A stretch of 33,947 bases of DNA from Chlamydiota bacterium. GTDB taxonomy: Bacteria; Chlamydiota; Chlamydiia; Chlamydiales; JACKPQ01. Both the position numbers and the translations under genes were made by a program. Below the pieces are notes generated by a model. It was given only the letters and a program-made list of their open reading frames with translations. It did no database searches and was not told the origin of the DNA. Positions 23,425-32,060 of this stretch are shown piece after piece (position 1 is the stretch's first letter; every line of letters starts with the position of its first letter). The stretch is from the NCBI GenBank assembly GCA_021772435.1, contig JAJFLZ010000034.1, forward strand, positions 1 to 33,947, written 5' to 3'.

Positions 23425-23929
23425 AGTCAGTGATTCTTGTGAGGACGTACTGACGCTCAGGCTGCGGGATTTTTGTGTTTTCCCAGTTCAACTCTTTTTC
23501 CTCTTTGAGCGGGAATTGAACAATAGCGTAATGCGTAATGGGCGATGAATCTTTACAGGTTGGCTTAAATAGCGTTTTAAATTTTGATTTGGGCAATTTG
23601 ATATTCCAGACCTTGCGTCTTGGCATATCGTGCTCGTGCATAATTTCGCGCAAGTGGTGCAGATGCAGGTCTTGCTTGTCATAGCATTTTAAAGAGCTGT
23701 CTGTTTTGGATGTTTTGCTAGCTTTTACTGCTTTGGGTTTTGTTCTAGATCCTGACATGGCCTTGGCAAAATGCGCCAAGATACCAAATCGCATGGGAAA
23801 AACCGTAAATTTGGCTCCCCTGCCCTGATTTGAGGCCTGGGCGGCTTTGATTTTGTTAAGCACAGATGCTTTAGCCTTATCGACTTGCGTCTTTAGCAAA
23901 AGAGTCTGTTCATCCTTTTTCGTCTTCAT
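23405..23929 (-). CDS. Unrecognised basic protein
   Basis: A 174-residue, Lys-rich protein with no family recognised. The first 90 residues are rich in Lys, Ala, Ser and Thr, with SGSRTKPKAVKASKTSKT, and probably disordered. The C-terminal half (residues about 85-160) looks folded, with DLHLHHLREIMHEHDMP, KVWNIKLPKSK and HYAIVQFPL. No TM helix is visible. It is convergent with, and overlaps by 20 bp, the methyltransferase gene, and no ribosome site is clear. Its protein-like composition and length support a real gene. Confidence 0.55.
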   Translation of the reverse strand: MKTKKDEQTLLLKTQVDKAKASVLNKIKAAQASNQGRGAKFTVFPMRFGILAHFAKAMSGSRTKPKAVKASKTSKTDSSLKCYDKQDLHLHHLREIMHEHDMPRRKVWNIKLPKSKFKTLFKPTCKDSSPITHYAIVQFPLKEEKELNWENTKIPQPERQYVLTRITDFNKTSR

Positions 23930-24070
23930 GGCTGCAGTATAACATATATTTGAATAAAAGTTAACAAAATCTTAACGATTTGGGTATTTATTGGAAATGA
24001 TTCAATATTAACGATTTAAGGCTTTATTGCTTTTGCTAAAATGCTTAGCTTGCTATTGTGATCTATCAGT

Positions 24071-24232
24071 TTGAAAAGGAGAACGGTTTTCGAAAGAAGC
24101 GATGAGACAGAAACAGAAGCTGAAATAGAGGAGGAGTCATTGATTGATTTTTTCAATAGAGCTCCCTTTCCAGAAGTTGATTTAGATATTATTCGGGATA
24201 GAACCGAACCAAGAACTTTTAAGCTGGACTAA
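24071..24232 (+). CDS. Doubtful small acidic ORF
   Basis: A frame open from TTG 24071 to TAA 24230 would give about 53 residues with ETETEAEIEEESLIDFFN followed by APFPEVDLDIIRDRTEPR. The composition looks protein-like and occupies most of an otherwise gene-free gap of 289 bp. However, AAAGGAG at 24075-24081 lies inside it rather than before a good start, and no ATG or GTG is in frame. It could be the tail of a decayed gene. Its 3' end overlaps the convergent malic enzyme gene by 14 bp. Confidence 0.3.
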   Translation: MKRRTVFERSDETETEAEIEEESLIDFFNRAPFPEVDLDIIRDRTEPRTFKLD

Positions 24233-25934
24233 GTGCGGCGTCTATCTCTGAGCTAGCGCGCGTGTAGGTCGGGTATTCGGGAAACCACATTTCAGAGTCG
24301 ATGCGTTCTTGGATTTGCAGAGGAGTGTAATTTGAGTCTGTGAGGCCATCGCGTACGGCGATTTTAGCAACTTCCATGGCAACTTCGCGGCAGATGTAGC
24401 GCAAGTCGCTAATTGGCGGAAAGAGTGAGGCGCAAGGGTCCTCTGCCATTGGGCAGTGACGGCTGATGACTTCAGCTGCTTTGGAAAACATGTGATTAGA
24501 TACAGATTTTGCTCCCACAGCAATAGCGCCAAGACCCACGCCTGGAAAGATATAGACGTTGTTGCACTGGCAGATGTGGTGCTTCAATCCTTTGTAGCTC
24601 ACAGGCTCAAAAGGGCTGCCAGTAGCTACGATGGCCTGTCCGTCTGTCCACTCGTATAAGTCTTGTGGTACGGCTTCAGATTTGGAGGTTGGGTTGGAGA
24701 GCGGGAAAATGATGGGGCGTTTGCAGTTCTTTGCCATAGCCCGTACGAGTTTTTCATCAAAAGCATTTGGTTTTGTGCAAACGCCAACTAGAATTGTTGG
24801 ATGAATCTCTTCGGTGAGTTTTTGCATGGAGACGTATCCAGTATCTGGATCTGCCCACTGCTCAATTTCGCTAAATGGCCGCGCAAATTGCTGAAGGAAC
24901 GGATCGAGATTGGGAAAGTTTTTGTGGATGAGACCATTGCGGCCAATGATGTAGATTTTTTTCAGAGCCTCGTTTCGGCTTATGCCGTTTTCCATGAGCT
25001 CATCAACAATGAGATCGGCAATGCCAAGTCCTGCTGATCCGTTGCCGAGGATGAGGATACGTTGGCTAGATAGCTGTTCTTTGGTCACTTTGAGTGCTGA
25101 TAAAATCGCGCCGAGAGTAACCGCTGCAGTGCCCTGAATATCGTCGTTAAATGAGCAAATATCGCCCCTATATTTATCGAGCAGATTTTTAGCATGCGGT
25201 TTAGCAAAGTCTTCCCACTGCAGGAGTACGTTTGGAAAGCGTTTTTTAATCGCAGCAACGAATCTGTCGATAAAGGCGTAGTATTCATCGCCTTGAATGC
25301 GTGCGTTTCTCCAGCCGATGTAGAGCGGATCCTTGAGTAGTTTGGGGTTGTCTGTGCCTACATCGAGTAAAATAGGCAAAGTTTTTCCAGGATGAATGCC
25401 ACCAAAAAGAGTGTAGAGTGCAAGTTTTCCAACTGGAATAGTCATGCCGCCGGCTCCTTGATCACCCAGACCCAAAATACGACTGCCATCTGTTACAACA
25501 ATTGTTGAAACATCTTTGTTCGGGATATTGGCAATCATGTCTTCCATTTGGTCTTGCAGTGGAAACGGAATGTAGATACCGCGATTTTGGTTGTAGATTT
25601 GGCTGAAATTTAGCGATGCATCGCCAACGGTTGGCGTATAGACAGTAGGTAATACTTCCTCAGCGTATTCGTATAAAAATCTAAAATAGAGGACCTCGTT
25701 GCGATCTTGCATGCTAGATAAGTAAGTGTATTTTTCAAGGGGTGTTTTTTTTTGACAAAAGTTGGCCCAGCGGCGCTTGACCTGCTCTTCGAGTGTAGAG
25801 ACGTGAAATGGAAGCTGGCCGTGAAGCCCTAAGTCTTTTCGCTCTTCATGTGTAAATCCAGTCCCCTTGTTAAGTAAAGGGTCGAGCAAGATTTCATGCG
25901 GCTTCTTTGATAGGGCAACTTTTTTCTTACTCAT
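24219..25934 (-). CDS. maeA: NAD-dependent malic enzyme
   Basis: The ATG at 25934 is chosen for its GGAGG six bases upstream; a start at 25961 would add nine residues. The 571-residue protein matches the large malic enzyme family in length. It has VYTPTVGDA near the N-terminus, GLGDQGAGGM, the metal/substrate segment FNDDIQGTAAVTLG, the nucleotide site ILGNGSAGLGIADLI and the C-terminal FPLSNPTSKSEA. It oxidatively decarboxylates malate to pyruvate with NAD(P), linking the TCA cycle to pyruvate; useful for bacteria that take dicarboxylates from the host. The co-substrate is assigned by family length, not by a specificity residue. Confidence 0.92.
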   Translation of the reverse strand: MSKKKVALSKKPHEILLDPLLNKGTGFTHEERKDLGLHGQLPFHVSTLEEQVKRRWANFCQKKTPLEKYTYLSSMQDRNEVLYFRFLYEYAEEVLPTVYTPTVGDASLNFSQIYNQNRGIYIPFPLQDQMEDMIANIPNKDVSTIVVTDGSRILGLGDQGAGGMTIPVGKLALYTLFGGIHPGKTLPILLDVGTDNPKLLKDPLYIGWRNARIQGDEYYAFIDRFVAAIKKRFPNVLLQWEDFAKPHAKNLLDKYRGDICSFNDDIQGTAAVTLGAILSALKVTKEQLSSQRILILGNGSAGLGIADLIVDELMENGISRNEALKKIYIIGRNGLIHKNFPNLDPFLQQFARPFSEIEQWADPDTGYVSMQKLTEEIHPTILVGVCTKPNAFDEKLVRAMAKNCKRPIIFPLSNPTSKSEAVPQDLYEWTDGQAIVATGSPFEPVSYKGLKHHICQCNNVYIFPGVGLGAIAVGAKSVSNHMFSKAAEVISRHCPMAEDPCASLFPPISDLRYICREVAMEVAKIAVRDGLTDSNYTPLQIQERIDSEMWFPEYPTYTRASSEIDAALSPA

Positions 25935-25982
25935 AAATATCCTCCGATAATTTCTACTCAATTTATACTTTTGATCTTAAAA

Positions 25983-26011
25983 TTGCAACTAAAGCCCCAT
26001 AGTGTCATAAT
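25983..26011 (+). promoter_or_regulatory. Promoter of the FtsH-like gene giving a leaderless mRNA
   Basis: TTGCAA (25983-25988) and CATAAT (26006-26011) are 17 bp apart. Transcription should begin about seven bases after the -10 box, at or just before the ATG at 26020. There is no ribosome-binding site, which fits a leaderless transcript. Confidence 0.55.
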
Positions 26012-26019
26012 TGCTCCTC

Positions 26020-28287
26020 ATGACGATTACACCTATTAGCTTATACACGCCTCAAACGCAGAGGAATTTGCAGACCCTAACTGCCAAGGTGGCAGATTTT
26101 ATCCGCAAAAACTGGGCTCTTTTGACAATAGCTACGTTTGTGTTTGGAGTAGCTGGTTACCTTCTCTACAGCAACTACATGGCTAGCCGAATTATCGTGA
26201 TGCCTCCTAGTTCACAAAAGTTTGAGAATCTTTACTCCAATATCACACAAAGCGAGATGCAGCAGGCAATTGATTTTTTGAAAGGCAAGTCACTTACTGC
26301 TCCGCAAAGTTTTTTGTTAACGGGTTCAGGTTTTTCAGGAAAAAGTCACATAGCCAGGGCTGTTTCTCATGCTGCCAATGTCCCAATCATCCAAATCGAC
26401 TGCAAAAGTAACCTTGATAATTTGAAAAACAAAATCGCTAACGCTTTTGCTGCTGCTAAGTCTCAGGCCGGGTGCGTGATTCTCATTCAGCATGCTGAGG
26501 TTTTAAAGACCGAGATTGACATCGAAAAAGGACAATTGAGTATTAAACGGCCTCCTGCTTTAACACAGCTTCAAAAAGATTTAAGTGAGCTTGGCAAACT
26601 GGCAAAAGTTGCCGTGTTTGTTACGGCTAAGAATGAAACATCTGACTTAGGCAATATTCACTTTGATGATAAGTTTGTTGTTGCCCTGCCCGATTCTGCT
26701 AATCGGTTGAACATTTTAACCGCTCTTACAAAGGGCATCACGTGCGAGGCCGATCTTAAAAAATGGGCTAGAAAAACCTCGGGTTGGAATTATGCTCAGC
26801 TGCTTCATTTCGTTGGATCTGTAGATGGTAAAATCACCGATGATGCGCTAGATAAGTTATATGTTGAAAGGCAAAAAATGGTCGATGGGCAGTTCAAGTC
26901 GTCGCTAAAAAGCTTGAATGACTTAGGCCCGGGTGAATTTTTGACAAAAAGCAAGTATTGCTTTGACGATATCGCAGGAAATAGCGATGCCAAAGAGAAA
27001 ATGCAAGAAGTAGCAGACTATTTGCAAAATCCAGAAAAGTACCAAAAGATTTTGAAAGAACCTTCTAACGAACTAGCACCAAAAGGTGTCATTTTACATG
27101 GAGAGCCAGGCACGGGTAAAACGGCTCTAGCTGGCGCTTTAGCCAGTCAGGCGGATTGCCCGTTCCTTTATATCAAAGGCTCCATGGCCTCAAAGTGGGT
27201 GGGCGATTGTGCTAAAAATATGCGTAACCTTTTTGCTCAAGCAAGAGCTACAAATCGCCCGTGCATCATCTTCATGGACGAGATCGACAGCATTGGTAAG
27301 CGCACTGACGATATGACAGGCTCTGCGTCATCAGCAAGAGAGATGATCACAGCATTTACAAGCGAGACAGATGGCCTCACTGACTGGCCACACCCCATCG
27401 TTGTGATTGGCGCAACAAACAGACTAGATACGCTAGATGATGCCTTTACACGCCCTGGCAGGTTTGATCGCGTCATCGAGGTGAAGCTTCCCACCAAAAA
27501 AGAATCTTTGGAGATTTTAAAAATCCACGCTGCAAAATATCACTTGGATAAAGATTTCAAACTCAGCTCGATTGCGTCTCTTGCCTATGGGCGACCTGGA
27601 GCCTGGCTAAAAGAACTTCTCAAAGACGCGGCTCGCGAAGCGATAAACGAGGGCAAAGATAAAATCGCGGACGCGCATCTATTTGAAGCCTTTGAAAAGC
27701 GTTGCATGGGAGCCAAAACCACTGAAGAGCAGGCCAAAGAAAAAATTGAGCGCGTAGCAGCGCACGAAATTGGACATGCGCTTGTTGCTGCAAAACATGG
27801 TAAGACCGTGCAAGCTGTCACAGTAAGGCCTCGAGGTGAAGCGGCTGGCTTAACCTACTCAACCTACGATACAGACAAAATGCTGACCAAAGAGCTTTGT
27901 GAAAAAGAAATTCAAATTTGCCTTGGAGGGCAAGCTGCTGAAGAGATCATGTATAATGATCATGCCGCTGGTTGCAAGTCCGATCGAGATCGTGCCAAAA
28001 AAATCATCGAGTCAATGATTTTGCAGTATGGATATGGCAAACGCAACTCTCCTTATCCTGAAAAGCTATCTGAATTCTTGCGAAAAGCTGTTGAAGAAGA
28101 GATTGAAGAGGTTTTTAATACGCAACTTGCAAATGCAAAAGCTATTATAACCAAAGATTTGATCGAATCTATTCGTCCAGCACTTGTTCAAGAGGAAATA
28201 CTGACTGCCGATAAATTTAAACAGCTTCTGCCAAAGGACTTCTTGCAAACCGCGTCGCCATCAAGGCCCAGAGCGCAAACACAATAA
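26020..28287 (+). CDS. Membrane-anchored FtsH-like AAA+ zinc protease with an extra AAA domain
   Basis: The ATG at 26020 is chosen because its N-terminus (TITPISLYTPQT) aligns with the helical paralogues and because the alternative TTG lies in the -10 box. The 755-residue protein has the KVADFIRKN block and one TM helix (about 32-51). A first, degenerate AAA domain follows (about 67-275; Walker A GSGFSGKS at 102-109, Walker B without acidic pair). Next is a canonical AAA domain (about 313-495; GEPGTGKT 361-368, FMDEID, and RPGRFDR of the second region of homology). The M41 peptidase has HEIGH at 582-586 and the third zinc ligand Asp655 in GCKSDRDRA. The spacing of Walker A to HExxH equals that of FtsH, but FtsH's periplasmic domain and second TM are replaced by the extra AAA domain. 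Probably a processive membrane protease or unfoldase. Confidence 0.88.
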   Translation: MTITPISLYTPQTQRNLQTLTAKVADFIRKNWALLTIATFVFGVAGYLLYSNYMASRIIVMPPSSQKFENLYSNITQSEMQQAIDFLKGKSLTAPQSFLLTGSGFSGKSHIARAVSHAANVPIIQIDCKSNLDNLKNKIANAFAAAKSQAGCVILIQHAEVLKTEIDIEKGQLSIKRPPALTQLQKDLSELGKLAKVAVFVTAKNETSDLGNIHFDDKFVVALPDSANRLNILTALTKGITCEADLKKWARKTSGWNYAQLLHFVGSVDGKITDDALDKLYVERQKMVDGQFKSSLKSLNDLGPGEFLTKSKYCFDDIAGNSDAKEKMQEVADYLQNPEKYQKILKEPSNELAPKGVILHGEPGTGKTALAGALASQADCPFLYIKGSMASKWVGDCAKNMRNLFAQARATNRPCIIFMDEIDSIGKRTDDMTGSASSAREMITAFTSETDGLTDWPHPIVVIGATNRLDTLDDAFTRPGRFDRVIEVKLPTKKESLEILKIHAAKYHLDKDFKLSSIASLAYGRPGAWLKELLKDAAREAINEGKDKIADAHLFEAFEKRCMGAKTTEEQAKEKIERVAAHEIGHALVAAKHGKTVQAVTVRPRGEAAGLTYSTYDTDKMLTKELCEKEIQICLGGQAAEEIMYNDHAAGCKSDRDRAKKIIESMILQYGYGKRNSPYPEKLSEFLRKAVEEEIEEVFNTQLANAKAIITKDLIESIRPALVQEEILTADKFKQLLPKDFLQTASPSRPRAQTQ

Positions 28288-29458
28288 ACGCTGCCCAGGC
28301 AATTGCTGAAAAAGCGACCGCTTGCAAAGCTAAAATCGCAAATGCTCCAAACACCTTAGCTGACCTGTAGGCAAACACATCGATAACCGCTTTGGCCTTA
28401 AATTTTTCTTCCCGCTGCAAGGGCACGTACAACATCTCTTTGATGATCGCAAAAAGCGAGTAGTCAAATGCTTTCACGCATCCAAACGCCACACACATCA
28501 CACCAAGGGTTGGCATAGCTAAAAATGCGAGGCTATTTAGCACCAAAATAACTGGCACTACCACGTGGCTTTTTTTAAGACCTAGCCACCTCACAAACAC
28601 ATAGCTGCCTACAAACTGCAAGCACAAATTGACCGCGTGGATAATGCTCCACCATTTTCCGTAAAACTGGGTACGCAGGTCCTGATCTCCAATGTTTGAT
28701 TGCACCATCGTGTTAAACTGGTACTCAAACAAATTCGATGCAATCTGCATAAAGACCACGATAAATAAAATGTATTGCAAATAGCGGGAATTTCGGATGA
28801 GCTGGATACCCCCTGTCGTATCGGCTTGCTCCTTAGGTTTGGGCGCGCCGCAAGACATCTTCAAGGCGCATGCATATAGCCCAATGACGAGTCCATACAG
28901 CGGCAAATTAAACAGCAGAATGGGCGCTGAACCTAGCTCCACTGCAAACAAAGTGGGAACCATCGACCCTACAATTGAGCCCAAGCCACCTACCCCAAAA
29001 ATCAATCCATACAAATATTTTGAGCGCTCACCCGAAATCGTGGCATGAATCACAGACCACAGCTGCTGGAGCATGATCAAAATATAAATATCTTTCCACA
29101 GATAGAAGACGAACGGCAGCCATTGGATTTTGCACAGATAAAAGGCTCCGACAAGATTCATCAACATACCGCAGCCGGCCGTAATGGCAAGCATCCTCAT
29201 GCAGCCAATTCGGAGTACAAAACGGTTGTATAAGCTGACAATAAACAAATTGAGGGGCAGTGTCGCTAGCCACACGTAAGGGTAAAACCCTGAGCCATAT
29301 GTGGAAATAAAGACAGAATTGGTCGTGGGCTTTGTGACAGCATACTCTGCAGTCATGCAAAAGCCTGTCAGCATAGCAAACAGTACAAACAAATTATTTT
29401 TTGAAAACACTTTATTCAACATGTCTTGAAGTCTATCATAAATCAGCGCAAAGTGCAT
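28217..29458 (-). CDS. TLC (ATP/ADP translocase)-like transporter
   Basis: A 413-residue protein with about 11-12 hydrophobic helices. The motif region KEMLYVPLQREEKFKAKAVI followed by DVFAYRSAKVFGAF resembles the conserved late segment of nucleotide transporters of chlamydiae and rickettsiae, and AEYAVTKPTTNSVF fits their first helix. It is shorter and more divergent than a typical exchanger (about 500 residues), so the substrate cannot be given; a general MFS carrier is the alternative. The start at 29458 has AGGA inside the end of the HD gene (23-bp overlap); an internal Met at 29422 is possible. The 3' end overlaps the FtsH-like gene by 71 bp, tail to tail. Confidence 0.7.
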   Translation of the reverse strand: MHFALIYDRLQDMLNKVFSKNNLFVLFAMLTGFCMTAEYAVTKPTTNSVFISTYGSGFYPYVWLATLPLNLFIVSLYNRFVLRIGCMRMLAITAGCGMLMNLVGAFYLCKIQWLPFVFYLWKDIYILIMLQQLWSVIHATISGERSKYLYGLIFGVGGLGSIVGSMVPTLFAVELGSAPILLFNLPLYGLVIGLYACALKMSCGAPKPKEQADTTGGIQLIRNSRYLQYILFIVVFMQIASNLFEYQFNTMVQSNIGDQDLRTQFYGKWWSIIHAVNLCLQFVGSYVFVRWLGLKKSHVVVPVILVLNSLAFLAMPTLGVMCVAFGCVKAFDYSLFAIIKEMLYVPLQREEKFKAKAVIDVFAYRSAKVFGAFAILALQAVAFSAIAWAAFIVFALWALMATRFARSPLAEAV

Positions 29459-30632
29459 CTGCTTTATCCTGGTCAGTGTAGACCCAGTTCATGTTCGTTC
29501 TGGGGATAGTTAGATCAGATAGCTCTGTCCCCTCATGGATCGATCCATTTTTCAAAAGGACGGGAAAAGGCATCGTCATGTGCGCGGCTTTAGGCCTTTT
29601 GAGCTCATAGCTAAACGCGTGTTTACTAGCTAAGGCTTCAAGTGTTTCCCTAGCCGGCATCTTTTTAATGGGAATCGCGGCGATATGATTTTTGCGCTCT
29701 AACATACGGATCGCATCTGCGTGGGCTGGATGCTGTGCATCGCGTCTGGCGCTGTTTAGATCTGCTAAAACCTCGTTATCAGTCATAAAAATATAAGAGT
29801 CCACATTTTTAAATATATCAGTTGAAGCGTAGGTTTTTTCCATAAATCTAGCTAAATGGTAGGCGTAAGCTTTAACAGCTGGGTACTTATAGATGCGTTT
29901 ATGCATGAAATGGCGCGCTAAGAGCAGCGCCTCGCAAGATTCCAAACCGTTTTCCTCGATGCCGAGCTGCACGGTGTGTGGATCATCTAGTGCTGGCAAA
30001 ACGCGCATCATCTCGATCATCTGGTGGTAATCAAATAAGCCGTAATTCAGGCCGGTGGCTTGCGCGTCTCTAACAAGATAATCAATCCGATCAGAGCCAA
30101 AAAAATCGCCTGTGATCATGTGGCTGCAGGTACGTTCCCAGGGCGTATCATGTGCATCTTTTGGTGGGGCTGCTACCTTAATCACATCAGCTGCCACATC
30201 GCGGGTTGAATCTAGCTTTTCCCAAATGGGCATCAGATAATCGCTTTGGATGATGCGGCGTGTCCAACCCTCGTGCCCCTCACTGTCTAGCAAGGCCTCT
30301 TCTGCCACATGCGAAAAAGGCAGATGGCCCAGATCATGGCACAGCGCTCCAAAGCGCACAATCTGGCGCCAATAAGCGTATTCAGAACTTCCCTTCTCTG
30401 GCATAACAGCGTGCGGCTTTTCATACACCTGATCGTAAATGCGCGTGGCAAGTTCCATGACACCTAGCGAGTGCTCGAACCTGCTATGCGTGCCACCAGG
30501 ATAAACCAAAAAAGCCATACCAAGCTGTCTGATATGGTAAAGACGCTGCATGGGCACTGAGCTAATTAGGTCAGCTTCTAGCTCGCTGAAGTGAATAAAA
30601 CCGTGAACTCTATCGTAAATTTTTTTAGACAT
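29436..30632 (-). CDS. HD-domain phosphohydrolase (dGTPase/SAMHD1-like)
   Basis: A 398-residue protein with the metal-binding set of HD hydrolases: His54 in HSRFEHSLGV, His99-Asp100 in LCHDLGHLPFSH, and Asp in GSDRIDYLVRDAQATG. The opening YDRVHGFIHF and the order of motifs fit the YwfO/SAMHD1 branch, which hydrolyses dNTPs or related nucleotides. Exact substrate unknown. It overlaps the transporter start by 23 bp, so both are co-transcribed, and is divergent from the glycosyltransferase gene across only 40 bp. Confidence 0.88.
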   Translation of the reverse strand: MSKKIYDRVHGFIHFSELEADLISSVPMQRLYHIRQLGMAFLVYPGGTHSRFEHSLGVMELATRIYDQVYEKPHAVMPEKGSSEYAYWRQIVRFGALCHDLGHLPFSHVAEEALLDSEGHEGWTRRIIQSDYLMPIWEKLDSTRDVAADVIKVAAPPKDAHDTPWERTCSHMITGDFFGSDRIDYLVRDAQATGLNYGLFDYHQMIEMMRVLPALDDPHTVQLGIEENGLESCEALLLARHFMHKRIYKYPAVKAYAYHLARFMEKTYASTDIFKNVDSYIFMTDNEVLADLNSARRDAQHPAHADAIRMLERKNHIAAIPIKKMPARETLEALASKHAFSYELKRPKAAHMTMPFPVLLKNGSIHEGTELSDLTIPRTNMNWVYTDQDKADALCADL

Positions 30633-30672
30633 AAACCCAATATATATTCAGAAGTAGTATATAATCAAATCC

Positions 30673-31380
30673 ATGATCAGCGTATGTATTCTCACCAAAG
30701 ACAACGAGCACACTATTAAGCGATGCTTAGACTCGGTTTGTGACTTTTCAGAAGTCATTTTGCTCGATTCTGGGTCCAAAGACCAAACGCTAGATATTGC
30801 CAAAACATACCCAAACGTCAAAATCCACGAAGCTCACTTTGCTGGCTTTGGCTCCATGCGTAACCAAGCTGCAGATCTTACAACGAATGATTGGATTTTG
30901 GCTCTTGATGCCGACGAGGTTTTTGATAGGGCGCCAGATGAGCTCGATCCCACCTGCGTCTACTCCTTTCCCTTCCACAACTACTTTAACGGAAAATGGA
31001 TCAAGTGGTGCGGCTGGTATCCCGACCGGCACATCCGCCTCTACAACAAAACCGCTACCCGATTTTCAGGCGACAAAGTGCACGAGAAAATCCTAGCTGC
31101 CAACATGCAAGAAGTGAAACTAACCACTCCTATTCTTCACTACAGCTACGATTCCATCGATGATTTCTTGCGCAAAATGCAACACTACTCAACCCTGTTT
31201 CAAGAGCAGAACCGAGGTAAAAACGCCTCCTTGTTGGGGGCCCTTCTTCACGGTTGGTGGGCATTTTTCAAATGTTACATTCTTAAACGAGGCTTTATGG
31301 GCGGTAGAGAGGGATTTATCATCTCGCAGTACAACGCGCATACGGCCTACTACAAATACCTAAAATTGGCACACACATGA
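30673..31380 (+). CDS. Family 2 glycosyltransferase, LPS-core type (WaaE/KdtX-like)
   Basis: A 235-residue GT-A enzyme: VCILTKDNEHTIKRCLDSV at the N-terminus, LLDSGSKDQTLDIA for nucleotide binding, LALDADEVF as the metal-binding DxD, and the C-terminal WWAFFKCYILKRGFMGGREG typical of lipopolysaccharide core beta-glycosyltransferases of the KdtX/WaaE type. It likely adds a sugar to lipid-linked or LPS oligosaccharide at the inner membrane. A TATAAT at 30660-30665 lies seven bases before the ATG and there is no ribosome site, so the mRNA may be leaderless. It overlaps the deacetylase gene by four bases (ATGA). Confidence 0.88.
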   Translation: MISVCILTKDNEHTIKRCLDSVCDFSEVILLDSGSKDQTLDIAKTYPNVKIHEAHFAGFGSMRNQAADLTTNDWILALDADEVFDRAPDELDPTCVYSFPFHNYFNGKWIKWCGWYPDRHIRLYNKTATRFSGDKVHEKILAANMQEVKLTTPILHYSYDSIDDFLRKMQHYSTLFQEQNRGKNASLLGALLHGWWAFFKCYILKRGFMGGREGFIISQYNAHTAYYKYLKLAHT

Positions 31381-32003
31381 TATACACGCTTCTTTATCAC
31401 CATGCACCTGCAAAAGAATTCTTCGAAGAGCAGCTGCGCTACATCGCAACCAATTACCAACCCGTTCATCCGGGTGAAGAGCCGCTAAAAGGCAAAGATG
31501 GCGTTTTGCTCACCTTCGATGATGCCTACGCCGACTTCCCCGCAGCTTTTCGACTCATTGAAAAATACGGCCTCAAAGCGACCCTTGGCGTTCCCACAGA
31601 TCTTGTCGGCACGCCCAAATACATGACTTGGGACGAGATCAAAACCCTCTTAGACTCCCCCCTTCTGACCCTTGCTTGCCACTCCCACACACACGCTAAC
31701 CTAGCTGAACCCTGCGACCTCGATCTAGAAATCGTCCAATCCAAAAAGCTCCTCGAAGAGATCGCCCCCATTAATACCTTTATCTTCCCCTACGGCAAAA
31801 TATCTCCAGAGGCCCTCGACTTAGCCCGCCAGCACTACACCTATCTCATGCGCATTGGCACAGCTGCCAACGCCTCCTGGTCAGATCCCTTGCTCTACCG
31901 GATCCCAGCGGACGATTTAGCCCTGCCAAAAGAGCCCTTTGGCCTCCTGCACCGCCTGCGCTACCAGGCTAAGCGCCAGCTCAACCTTTTGCGCCGTAAA
32001 TAG
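31377..32003 (+). CDS. Polysaccharide deacetylase (NodB/CE4 family)
   Basis: A 208-residue protein with all main CE4 motifs: LTFDDAYADF (catalytic base and metal Asp), ACHSHTHANL (HxxxH metal ligands) and FIFPYGK. No signal peptide is seen, so it acts in the cytoplasm or on lipid-linked sugars at the inner face. Coupled by ATGA to the glycosyltransferase, it probably removes an N-acetyl group from the glycan that enzyme builds (LPS core or related). The codon usage is C-richer than in neighbouring genes. Confidence 0.88.
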   Translation: MIYTLLYHHAPAKEFFEEQLRYIATNYQPVHPGEEPLKGKDGVLLTFDDAYADFPAAFRLIEKYGLKATLGVPTDLVGTPKYMTWDEIKTLLDSPLLTLACHSHTHANLAEPCDLDLEIVQSKKLLEEIAPINTFIFPYGKISPEALDLARQHYTYLMRIGTAANASWSDPLLYRIPADDLALPKEPFGLLHRLRYQAKRQLNLLRRK

Positions 32004-32060
32004 CTATTCTTGCTTAAGAAAAAGTTGATATGTACGTGCGCTATGAGTTAGCATAATAGC

